Shown here: piece after piece, positions 14,910 through 21,514 of the stretch | Position numbering within the stretch: the first letter of the stretch is position 1 | How the letters are laid out: every line of letters begins with the position of its first letter | From: Lachnospiraceae bacterium | GTDB taxonomy: Bacteria > Bacillota > Clostridia > Lachnospirales > Lachnospiraceae | Length of the DNA stretch: 21,563 nucleotides | Direction: 5' to 3' | Assembly (NCBI GenBank): GCA_009774215.1 | Contig: VSNH01000048.1 | Coordinates: 1 to 21,563 of the forward strand | Made by a program: the position numbers and the translations under genes | The notes under the pieces: generated by a model | What the model saw: only the letters and a program-made list of their open reading frames with translations | Told to the model about the DNA's origin: nothing | Database searches by the model: none

Positions 14910-15153
14910 ATGAAATATCTGAAACGGAACATAGATTTATATTTGGAAGAGTGGCGGCGGATATGTGCTGCGGCAGAAGCCTTTTAACGAGGCGGAATTA
15001 TTTGTATGCAGCGCGATGTTTTTGGATTTTTGTATATTGGACGGCATGTCGGCTGTAGTCAGAGAATATATAGAAAAAGACAGCTTCAAGGGATCTCTGA
15101 CAGTACAGAAACAGCTTCTGACTGATTATAAAGAGTTTAAAGCGGTATCTTAA
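14910..15153 (+). pseudogene. Remnant of an AAA ATPase (DUF4143 type), internally deleted and frameshifted
   Basis: A good ribosome site (GAGGGG) and ATG at 14910 open MKYLKRNIDLYLEEWRR, which is how Lachnospiraceae ATPases of the AAA plus DUF4143 type begin, just before their RGARQVGKS P-loop. Here the P-loop and the rest of the ATPase core are missing. The frame changes near 14960 and continues as a fragment (from 14965) of LRQKPFNEAELFVCSAMFL, then LDGMSAVVREYIEK and QKQLLTDYKEF, which resembles the middle of the same family (GGMPxxVxxYIE then a LLxDYKxD helix). The fragment stops early at 15153. I read this as one gene that lost about 200 codons inside and its whole 3' part. Recognition rests on memory of the family; two unrelated small proteins are a less likely alternative. 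Confidence 0.65.
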
Positions 15154-15190
15154 GAGGTTTTAGAGCGACAAAAGAGGAGATAGAAACGGC

Positions 15191-15823
15191 ATGAGAAAAA
15201 AAGAACTGGCTCTTGCGGTGATCGAGAAATTGAAGCAGGAATACCCCGACGCAGGCTGTTCTCTGGAATACAACGAGGCGTGGAAACTGTTGGTCAGCGT
15301 GCGGCTTGCCGCCCAGTGCACAGACGCCAGAGTCAATGTGGTGGTGGAGAAGCTGTATGAGAAGTTCCCGGATGTGGACGCGCTGGCAGCGGCCCCGGTG
15401 GAGGAAATCGAGGCAATTGTTCATCCATGCGGGCTGGGAAACAGTAAGGCGCGGGATATCAGCGCATGTATGAAGCAGCTAAAAGAGGAGTACGGCGGGC
15501 AGGTGCCGGACGATTTTGACGCGCTTCTTAAGCTGCCCGGCGTGGGCAGGAAGAGCGCCAACCTGATTATGGGGGACGTGTTTGGCAAACCGGCCATTGT
15601 TACGGATACCCACTGTATCAGGCTGTGCAACCGCATCGGTCTGGTGGACGGGATCAAAGAACCGAAAAAAGTGGAGATGGCGCTGTGGAAGATCGTGCCG
15701 CCCGAGGAGGGCAACGATCTGTGCCACCGCTTTGTCCTGCACGGCAGGGAGGTGTGTACGGCACGGACGAAACCCTACTGTGATAAATGTTGTCTTGCAG
15801 ATATCTGTAAAAAGAAGATATAG
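15191..15823 (+). CDS. nth: Endonuclease III
   Basis: 210 residues, normal length. DNA glycosylase/AP lyase that removes oxidised pyrimidines. The helix-hairpin-helix LPGVGRKSAN carries catalytic Lys121, and Asp139 lies in IVTDTHCIRL. The [4Fe-4S] cluster cysteines are 189, 197, 200 and 206. The first gap is 7 residues (CTARTKPYC) instead of the 6 of E. coli Nth; I do not think this breaks the cluster. The start is the ATG with GAGGAG about 11 nt upstream. Located after the ATPase remnant; no functional link to neighbours is apparent. Confidence 0.97.
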   Translation: MRKKELALAVIEKLKQEYPDAGCSLEYNEAWKLLVSVRLAAQCTDARVNVVVEKLYEKFPDVDALAAAPVEEIEAIVHPCGLGNSKARDISACMKQLKEEYGGQVPDDFDALLKLPGVGRKSANLIMGDVFGKPAIVTDTHCIRLCNRIGLVDGIKEPKKVEMALWKIVPPEEGNDLCHRFVLHGREVCTARTKPYCDKCCLADICKKKI

Positions 15824-15838
15824 AAGCAGACGAAGAGG

Positions 15839-15851
15839 TTTGACGGTCAAA
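15839..15851. promoter_or_regulatory. Perfect 13-bp palindrome TTTGACGGTCAAA
   Basis: Uses the same TTGAC/GTCAA half-sites as the dyad motif, but with a 1-nt centre. It lies 25 bp before the start of the 254-aa gene, which holds two dyad copies itself. Could be an operator; unproven. Confidence 0.3.
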
Positions 15852-15876
15852 AGCGTGTAACATAGGAGGGCGGCAT

Positions 15877-16641
15877 ATGGACGAGACTAATTACTTTCAG
15901 AGTGCGTTGTCAAATTTCGTCACGGAAGCCGCCTGCGGCGGCGCGGTCAGGCATTTGACCGATATCGGCTATACGCTGGAGCAAATTGTGGAGCGGCTGG
16001 ACTACCCGGCGCCCCGGGCGAAGGTGCAGCGGATTATGATGGAATATTTGTATGAGAGCCGTGTGCTTTTGAAGGAGGAGCCCTCGTGGAAGCTGCTGGC
16101 GGCGCAGGAGCAGTTTGCGCAGGAGCAGGACGCCTACGGCAGACGAAGTTTTCGGAAAATTGTGATTGACCCTAAAAGTCAAAATAATATGACAGACGGG
16201 GCGGATTTGACAATCATGTCGCAGCGGGAAAAAGCGGCGAAAAACCAGGAAATTCTGTGGAGGGAATCCGTGTATGATCCGAAGCGGGATGGAAAACTGA
16301 CAGAACTGTTGCATAGAAAGTGCGAAAAGTATGGGGAAATCTATAGTTATATATCCTGCCCTTTCGGGAAAACTATAAATGACCAATATAGTCAAAGCCA
16401 GGAAAAAATCGGGCAGAGCAGGGCGGATGGGGCGCAGACTGCCGCAGTGGAAATGATGCGATGCCTTAACAGCAGACAGCGGGGATACCTGCAGGGCATC
16501 CGCTGGGAGCAGCCCGTTTTGTATCACAGGCTCAACCGGCGGATGCTCGAAATTATCAGTAAATTGTATGAGGCGGGAGCTTACGGCGGCGCCTGTTTTT
16601 TTGTCACCGGGCAGGAGAAAATCATGATATCTCCAAAGTAA
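15877..16641 (+). CDS. Unrecognised 254-residue cytoplasmic protein
   Basis: I do not recognise the family. AGGAGGGC lies 6-7 nt before the ATG, and coding character is clear over the full length. No signal peptide or membrane segment. Residues about 25-68 (LTDIGYTLEQIVERLDYPAPRAKVQRIMMEYLYESRVLL, in pieces) look like a helix-turn-helix or helical bundle. The middle (about 78-180) is hydrophilic and Gln/Lys-rich. The end (about 195-250) is helical and closes with GACFFVTGQEKIMI. Two A+T-rich islands interrupt the otherwise G+C-rich coding sequence. Each contains a dyad motif copy (16166, 16379), and the second also a hairpin (16342-16377). The stop is 7 bp from the stop of the convergent CPBP gene. 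Confidence 0.8.
   Translation: MDETNYFQSALSNFVTEAACGGAVRHLTDIGYTLEQIVERLDYPAPRAKVQRIMMEYLYESRVLLKEEPSWKLLAAQEQFAQEQDAYGRRSFRKIVIDPKSQNNMTDGADLTIMSQREKAAKNQEILWRESVYDPKRDGKLTELLHRKCEKYGEIYSYISCPFGKTINDQYSQSQEKIGQSRADGAQTAAVEMMRCLNSRQRGYLQGIRWEQPVLYHRLNRRMLEIISKLYEAGAYGGACFFVTGQEKIMISPK
16166..16182. repeat. Dyad motif copy 8 (TTGAC-CCTAAAA-GTCAA), exact
   Basis: Exact arms, spacer 7, inner C...A. Codes IDPKSQ (ATT GAC CCT AAA AGT CAA) in the unrecognised gene, in the second frame. Confidence 0.6.
16342..16377 (+). repeat. Hairpin inside coding sequence next to dyad copy 9
   Basis: TATAGTT (16342-16348) pairs with AACTATA (16371-16377); CCC-TTTC-GGG (16359-16368) is nested inside. It ends 1 nt before dyad copy 9. 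Confidence 0.4.
16379..16395. repeat. Dyad motif copy 9 (ATGAC-CAATATA-GTCAA), one mismatch
   Basis: Spacer 7, inner C...A. Codes NDQYSQ, almost the same peptide as copy 5 (NDQISQ) in an unrelated gene, as expected if the DNA, not the protein, is conserved. Confidence 0.5.
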
Positions 16642-16648
16642 TTACCGG

Positions 16649-17575
16649 TCAGGCCAGGAACGCCTGTACAAGCATGATTGCCGACAGGATGAGACAAAAC
16701 AGGAGCATTCCCGCATTCAAAATGACAGTTTTGAAACGCTGCCCTTTTTCTATGACAATTTCGCCCGGCTTTAATACAAAAGCACGGCGTTTCACAATAA
16801 GCAGAATGATGCCCGCGATGACCATGGCGAACATGCACAGCGAGTAGACGGTGGATATGGCGGCGGTGTTGGGGCTTGCCGGATCCAGCGTCAGGAGGAT
16901 GCCGCCCAGAACGCTTCCAAAGAAGTTTATCAACATATGCAGCAGGATCGTATATTTGAGGCGGCCGGTCTTTACATAGATAAAGGCGAAAAAGCAGCCA
17001 AGGAAAAAGGTGTAAAAGAACTGGTTAAAGTTCATGTGGAACAGCCCGAAAATCAGCCCGGAAAGGATGACTGCGCAGCCCTCCCCATATTTAATAACTT
17101 TGTCGCAGATCAGTTTGCGAAACAGAATCTCCTCAAAAACCGGGGCGCACAGCACCATGAAGATGGAGGTAAGCCAGAGCGAACCGCCGGTTATCATATT
17201 GAGGAGCGTATTTTGCACGGGGGAGCCTTTGAGCAGGCCCATGCCCGCAGTGAGGCCGAGGCCGATCAGATTGCCTGCAATCATAAGACCGTAGGTCATC
17301 AGGAAAGCAACTGCCAGATGTCCGGGTTTCATGGAATGCTTTTTGATGGCGGGTGTCTCTTTATTCCGCATTATCACAAAGGCGATCGGAAAGCCCAGAA
17401 CATAGAGGGGCACCATGCTCAGCGCCAGAAGGATGTTGAAATGATTCTGCCACTGTGGGAAAAGTGTGAGAGCAAACGTCTGTGTGCCGATCTGCACAAG
17501 AAGTATGATTGCCGTGCTGATGAGCATGCGGACGCCGATGCTTGAAAAGTCCTTTTTGTAAGTTTTTGTGTCCAT
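16649..17575 (-). CDS. CPBP family intramembrane metalloprotease
   Basis: 308 residues. Motifs are Glu148-Glu149...Arg153 in PVFEEILFRKLI, Phe176...His180 in IFGLFHMNFNQF, and His213...Asn217 in HMLINFFG. About eight hydrophobic segments are seen, including MLISTAIILLVQIGTQTFAL near the start and a final MLLFCLILSAIMLVQAF. This subtype is frequent in Lachnospiraceae; the substrate is unknown. AGGAG lies 7 nt before the ATG. It is convergent with the unrecognised 254-aa gene (7-bp gap, no terminator seen) and preceded on the same strand by the XRE-DUF6773 pair, from which it is separated by 82 bp without a clear promoter. Confidence 0.92.
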   Translation of the reverse strand: MDTKTYKKDFSSIGVRMLISTAIILLVQIGTQTFALTLFPQWQNHFNILLALSMVPLYVLGFPIAFVIMRNKETPAIKKHSMKPGHLAVAFLMTYGLMIAGNLIGLGLTAGMGLLKGSPVQNTLLNMITGGSLWLTSIFMVLCAPVFEEILFRKLICDKVIKYGEGCAVILSGLIFGLFHMNFNQFFYTFFLGCFFAFIYVKTGRLKYTILLHMLINFFGSVLGGILLTLDPASPNTAAISTVYSLCMFAMVIAGIILLIVKRRAFVLKPGEIVIEKGQRFKTVILNAGMLLFCLILSAIMLVQAFLA

Positions 17576-17657
17576 TGATTTTCTCCTTTATCCTTTTTAA
17601 TGTGTTTCATGTATTGGCTCCGATTTGACGGGGATCAGGTTCATCCGCCGTATTGTT

Positions 17658-18134
17658 TCAATCCGCGTCTTCTTCTCTTTCTTCTTCAAGGTACTTTCTC
17701 CTGCGGCGATAAAGCGCGGAACAGACGGTCAATGTGACATAAATCACTACACTGAGCATGAGGAAGTACACGATAAAGATGACAAATGCAGCGGTGGTAT
17801 CATGGTAATTGTGGTAGGAGACAATGGCGTTAAAAAGACCTGTCACCGCAGCGGCAAGCAGACTTAAGCCGATATTGACTGCCGGAGTCGCCGGAAGGTG
17901 TCTGTCCCAGATGCCGTTGCGAAGACATTCGACAATCAGATAAATACCCATACAGAGGAATACGATAAATTCACCGACATACACTTCCCTTATGCTTTCC
18001 GTACCGTATATAACAATCTGCACAACGATGGCAAGAAAGAGGCCGATAAAGCCGATCCAAAAGCCCCTGCTCTCAATTTTTAAAAGGCGCAATTCCTGCA
18101 TTTCATCTAAACTGCTTTTCTTAAACCATTTCAT
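17658..18134 (-). CDS. DUF6773 family membrane protein
   Basis: 158 residues from the ATG at 18134. The start is chosen because GGAGG (18044+100, that is 18144-18148 on the plus strand) is 9 nt before it but only 3 nt before the ATG at 18140; the family also begins near KKSxLDExQE. Four hydrophobic segments follow: GFWIGFIGLFLAIVVQIVIY, VGEFIVFLCMGIYLIVECL, NIGLSLLAAAVTGLFNAIV and AAFVIFIVYFLMLSVVIYVTL. The end is a basic/acidic cytoplasmic tail. Such small membrane proteins usually sit next to a small XRE regulator, as here, and the pair is probably one operon. Function unknown. Confidence 0.8.
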   Translation of the reverse strand: MKWFKKSSLDEMQELRLLKIESRGFWIGFIGLFLAIVVQIVIYGTESIREVYVGEFIVFLCMGIYLIVECLRNGIWDRHLPATPAVNIGLSLLAAAVTGLFNAIVSYHNYHDTTAAFVIFIVYFLMLSVVIYVTLTVCSALYRRRRKYLEEEREEDAD

Positions 18135-18189
18135 TTTCATCCGCCTCCATTTCAAAGTAGTTCACGTAAAAAGATTGTTCTGCAGAGTT

Positions 18190-18393
18190 TTACGCGGTAT
18201 CGTCTTCCCAAAATAAATCATCCAGGGTTTTGCCGAGTTCCCGGCAGATCTGAATACACAGGTTTAAGGTGGGGTTATAGTCGCCGGATTCCACCATGCC
18301 GATGGTCTGTCTGGTGACCCCAACCCGTTTCGCCAGTTCAGTCTGGGAAAGATCCTTTTCCATGCGCGCCAGCTTCAGTTTCAGATTTTTCAT
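18190..18393 (-). CDS. Small XRE-family regulator
   Basis: 67 residues, almost only a helix-turn-helix: LARMEKDLSQTELAKRVGVTRQTIGMVESGDYNPTLNLCIQICRELGKTLDDLF. This is the compact YozG/Cro-like form that usually regulates its own operon with a downstream membrane protein. The DUF6773 gene starts 55 bp after its stop on the same strand. GGGAG lies a rather long 13-14 nt before the ATG. A strong promoter with a pair of 12-bp direct repeats just upstream of the -35 fits autoregulation (inference). Confidence 0.93.
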   Translation of the reverse strand: MKNLKLKLARMEKDLSQTELAKRVGVTRQTIGMVESGDYNPTLNLCIQICRELGKTLDDLFWEDDTA

Positions 18394-18460
18394 AAAAATC
18401 TGTCAGACTCCCTTCCTTTGCATTTTGGCAGTCAAAATTTTCTGTCTGTCTCTGGTAAGC

Positions 18461-18489
18461 ATAGTAGCACTTTAGAAAACGAATGTCAA
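18461..18489 (-). promoter_or_regulatory. Strong predicted sigma-A promoter of the XRE-DUF6773 operon
   Basis: On the minus strand a consensus TTGACA (18484-18489) and TACTAT (18461-18466) are 17 bp apart, 68 bp before the XRE start. Confidence 0.7.
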
Positions 18490-18490
18490 G

Positions 18491-18522
18491 TATATCTTAC
18501 ATAAAATGATTATGTCTTACAT
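18491..18522. repeat. Two 12-bp direct repeats next to the XRE promoter, candidate operator
   Basis: TATATCTTACAT at 18491-18502 and TATGTCTTACAT at 18511-18522: 11 of 12 identical, period 20 bp (two helical turns). They lie immediately upstream of the -35 box at 18484-18489, as seen from the minus strand. Confidence 0.55.
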
Positions 18523-18544
18523 GTGTATAATAAAAATTGCCTTT

Positions 18545-19543
18545 TTACAGGAAATAGGATAGCGTGCCACGTTCCGGTTCCTGATGGAGCACCTTGTGCG
18601 TCCGATAGTATGTGGGCGTACAGCCGAGAAACTTCTTAAAGAGCTTATTGTAGTAGCTGGTATTGTTGAAACCGACGGAGAGAGCGAGATCCGCAATGGA
18701 GCCAAAATCCTGTTCGTCATCCATCAGCTTTTTGGTGGATTCATAAATGCGGTATTTCATCAGATACTCAAAGGGGCTCATTTGCAGGGTTCTCGAAAAG
18801 CAGCGGCAGCATTCGCTTTTGCTGACATGGATGCTGTCGGCAATTTCCTGTAAAGTCAGAGGCTCCGCGTGATGGGTTCTGATATAAAGCATCGCTTCTT
18901 TGACGCGCTGTTCATCCTGTGATATCCGGGGAGGAGAGACGGTTTCTGTCTGTGGGAGCTGGCGCAGCAGCTCGGCCCAGAAATGGCAGAGATACCCCTT
19001 GGTGGCAATTTCGTAGCCGAAATTTTGGGTCATATTTACTTCAATTACTTCCATCAATGTCCGCAGCATACGTTCATGCCAGGGTGCGCTTTCATCCAGA
19101 AGAAAGACTTTAAAAAGCTGATAATTCTGCATCGGCAGCAGATATTGCGTCTGCAGATAATTGCTTTTATGTCCGAAGATGTAGTCCGGGTGAAAGATAA
19201 GGGAATGAAAGGTGCACTGTTTCTTGTCCTGCGCGTGAATACAGTGCATGACATTCTGGTTTATGATTAGTCCCTGTCCCGGCCGGATCAGGTAAGAGTC
19301 GTCGTCGGTGGAAACTTCCGCCACGCCCTGATCGACAATCAGGATTTCCATTTCCTCATGCCAGTGCCAGCGGATCCAGTTCAGGTAGGATTTGTGCAGA
19401 TCAAGATAGCGGGCGTTGACCGGATAGTCCAGTGTGCCATAATCATTTTTGGAATAGAGGTTATCGTAGGTTTCTATGGTATCCTGATCCTCGGCTTTGG
19501 TATTTTTCGATGTTTCGGGTACGGCGGTTTGTGCGGTATTCAT
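18545..19543 (-). CDS. AraC-family transcriptional regulator with cupin sensor domain
   Basis: 332 residues. The N-terminal cupin-type domain (about 35-180) has the typical HWHEEMEILIV strand (60-70) and a YLIRPGQGLIIN turn. The C-terminal AraC domain (about 215-318) has both helix-turn-helices: LTLQEIADSIHVSKSECCRCF and SIADLALSVGFNNTSYYNKLFKKFLGCTP. Members of this type often sense a sugar and control carbohydrate genes, but no such genes are adjacent here. GAGGAG lies 7 nt before the ATG, and a near-consensus promoter lies about 100 bp upstream. It is divergent from the S8 peptidase gene, which may be a target (inference from position only). Confidence 0.95.
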   Translation of the reverse strand: MNTAQTAVPETSKNTKAEDQDTIETYDNLYSKNDYGTLDYPVNARYLDLHKSYLNWIRWHWHEEMEILIVDQGVAEVSTDDDSYLIRPGQGLIINQNVMHCIHAQDKKQCTFHSLIFHPDYIFGHKSNYLQTQYLLPMQNYQLFKVFLLDESAPWHERMLRTLMEVIEVNMTQNFGYEIATKGYLCHFWAELLRQLPQTETVSPPRISQDEQRVKEAMLYIRTHHAEPLTLQEIADSIHVSKSECCRCFSRTLQMSPFEYLMKYRIYESTKKLMDDEQDFGSIADLALSVGFNNTSYYNKLFKKFLGCTPTYYRTHKVLHQEPERGTLSYFL

Positions 19544-19640
19544 AGGTTCTCCTCTTTTGTGGAATGAGCGGCAAAATTTTAGTGCACCGCCTTTTGGATG
19601 GCGGCTTCATGCGTCCGCTATGGATGTAGACTATAAAAAT

Positions 19641-19669
19641 ATATTAGCATGTATATAAAATGCAGTCAA
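19641..19669 (-). promoter_or_regulatory. Predicted sigma-A promoter for the AraC regulator
   Basis: On the minus strand TTGACT (19664-19669) and TAATAT (19641-19646), 17 bp apart, in the A+T-rich divergent region. On the plus strand, TATACT at 19684-19689 could be the -10 of the peptidase gene, but no convincing -35 goes with it. Confidence 0.6.
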
Positions 19670-19720
19670 ATATTTAAAATGATTATACTATAAATAATAA
19701 AACTATTTTGCGGAGCGGTG

Positions 19721-21514
19721 ATGGATTCTCAAAAAAATGAAAACCTGTTAAATCTGGCGCTTGATACAGGGCTTGTGGAGAGGGAACGCTCTCTGGAATT
19801 GAATGTGGGTTACGATGTGCAGGAGAAGACATGGGAGGTGATTGTAAAATACCACGGCTCCCTGCAGGTCTTGGCGGAGTGGGGGATCGTGGTGGAGGAG
19901 TTGATTGCGGGGTACGCCATCCTCACCGTGCCGGAGTCTGAGATGGAGCGGCTGGCGGAGGTGGAGCAGATTGAGTATGTGGAGAAACCGAAGCGGCTCT
20001 TTTTCTCTGATCTTTCGGGGAACACGGCGTCCTGCTTTGCGCCGGGCAGCCGGTTGTACGAGGGACTTACGGGAAAAGGCGTTCTGGTGGCGGTGATTGA
20101 TTCCGGAATCAGCTATTATAACCGGGATTTCCGAAATGCGGACGGAACCACCAGAATCCGATATCTGTGGGATCAGGTGCTGGGGCAGGAATTTGACGCG
20201 GCGCAGATTAACGAAGCGCTCGTGACAGGCAGCAGGCAGACGGCGGAGCAGCTTGTGCCAAGCATTGATACCAGTGGGCATGGGACTGCGGTGGCGGGAA
20301 TTGCTGCGGGAAACGGAGGGGAAGGCGGTCCGGCTTACGCGGGTGCCGCCAGGGAGAGCGAACTCATCATTGTGCGGCTCGGCTCGCCAAGAGCAGATTC
20401 CTTTCCCAGAACAACGGAGCTGATGCGGGCATTAACCTACGTGGTCAATAAAGCGGTGGAGTTGGCTATGCCTGTCGCCGTCAATTTAAGCTTCGGCAAT
20501 ACTTACGGCGCGCATAACGGAACGTCGCTTCTGGAGCGGTTCATAGATAATGTCTCGGAGATCGGGAGGAACGTCATCTGCGTGGGCAGCGGAAATGAAG
20601 GGGCATCCGGGGGACATGTGGGCGGCAGTCTGCGGCAGCAGGAAACAGGTAATTCAATATCAACTAATTTGGTCAATTCAATAGACACGGATGTCACCGA
20701 CAGAGGCAGAAGAGTGGAAATGACCGTGGGAGCATATGAAAGAGGGCTGAATGTACAGTTGTGGAAGGAGTATGCCGACCGCTATTTAGTGACAGTGACG
20801 TCACCCGCCGGTGAGCGTTTTCAGGCGGATACTGACCGACCCGGTAAACAGACCTATCGCCTGCAGCAGACGCAGATTCTGTTTTATAACGGGGAACCGG
20901 CTCCTTATATGACGGCCCAAGAGCTTTATTTTGATTTCCTGCCGGCAGAAGGCAGCCGATATCTGGATCAGGGCGTGTGGACGTTTACGCTTCAGCCGCT
21001 GCGGATTATCACCGGGAACTATACCTTCTATCTTCCCTCGGAGACCGTCCGCAGCGCGGCTACCCGCTTTGTCAGAACCACGCCGGATGTGACGCTCACG
21101 ATTCCCTCCACGTCAGTCAAAGTGGTGACGGTGGGGGCTTACGACCCTGTATATGAGTCTTACGCGGATTTCTCGGGCAGGGGATATCTCTATCAGGATC
21201 AGGTGAACGGCCGTACCTCGGATGCGTTTGTGAAGCCGGATCTGGTGGCGCCGGGGGTGGGCGTGCTTGCCCCCGACAGGTATGGCGGATATGCGCCCGT
21301 CACGGGCACTTCGTTTGCTGCGCCCTTTGTGACCGGGGCTGCCGCGGTGCTGATGCAGTGGGGGATCGTGATGGGTAATGACCCCTATCTGTATGGGGAG
21401 AAGGTGAAGGCGTATCTTCGGAAGGGGGCGCAGCCGATCCGCGGCGTGGCGGAGTACCCGGATTCGAAGGTGGGTTATGGGTCGATTTGTGTCGAAAATA
21501 GTCTGCCTATGTAA
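19721..21514 (+). CDS. S8 family serine peptidase (Csp-like subtilase)
   Basis: 597 residues from the ATG at 19721; CGGAG is 5 nt upstream, so the GTG at 19718 is too close. The catalytic triad is Asp127 (VAVIDSGIS), His187 (DTSGHGTAVAGI) and Ser531 (TGTSFAAPFVTGAA), with oxyanion Asn292 (GSGNEG). Residues 1-105 form an intramolecular chaperone-like prodomain. The long block between Asn292 and Ser531 (about 300-480) is the jelly-roll insertion seen in Csp proteases of Clostridia (VGAYERGLNVQLWKEYAD). There is no signal peptide or membrane segment, so it acts in the cell or leaves by an unusual route. Related Csp enzymes process a germination hydrolase, but non-sporing Lachnospiraceae also carry such genes. 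Two dyad copies lie inside. No terminator is visible before the window ends. Confidence 0.95.
   Translation: MDSQKNENLLNLALDTGLVERERSLELNVGYDVQEKTWEVIVKYHGSLQVLAEWGIVVEELIAGYAILTVPESEMERLAEVEQIEYVEKPKRLFFSDLSGNTASCFAPGSRLYEGLTGKGVLVAVIDSGISYYNRDFRNADGTTRIRYLWDQVLGQEFDAAQINEALVTGSRQTAEQLVPSIDTSGHGTAVAGIAAGNGGEGGPAYAGAARESELIIVRLGSPRADSFPRTTELMRALTYVVNKAVELAMPVAVNLSFGNTYGAHNGTSLLERFIDNVSEIGRNVICVGSGNEGASGGHVGGSLRQQETGNSISTNLVNSIDTDVTDRGRRVEMTVGAYERGLNVQLWKEYADRYLVTVTSPAGERFQADTDRPGKQTYRLQQTQILFYNGEPAPYMTAQELYFDFLPAEGSRYLDQGVWTFTLQPLRIITGNYTFYLPSETVRSAATRFVRTTPDVTLTIPSTSVKVVTVGAYDPVYESYADFSGRGYLYQDQVNGRTSDAFVKPDLVAPGVGVLAPDRYGGYAPVTGTSFAAPFVTGAAAVLMQWGIVMGNDPYLYGEKVKAYLRKGAQPIRGVAEYPDSKVGYGSICVENSLPM
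20432..20448. repeat. Dyad motif copy 10 (TTAAC-CTACGTG-GTCAA), one mismatch
   Basis: Spacer 7, inner C...G. Codes LTYVVN (TTA ACC TAC GTG GTC AAT) in the S8 peptidase gene, in the same frame as copies 1-3. Confidence 0.4.
20660..20676. repeat. Dyad motif copy 11 (TCAAC-TAATTTG-GTCAA), two mismatches, flanked by direct repeats
   Basis: 8 of 10 arm positions, inner T...G. Overlapped by two AATTCAATA direct repeats (20651-20659 and 20675-20683, period 24 bp, in frame). Codes part of NSISTNLVNSI. Confidence 0.35.

Noticed and set aside
16937..17545. 202-codon open frame antisense to the second CPBP gene
   Set aside because: Opposite strand of a clear membrane protease gene; hydrophilic shadow translation without family features.
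13300..17575. Two CPBP proteases as part of a bacteriocin or peptide-export cluster
   Set aside because: No double-glycine leader peptide, ABC exporter or modification enzyme gene is present between or around them, and the two genes are on opposite strands in unrelated contexts.
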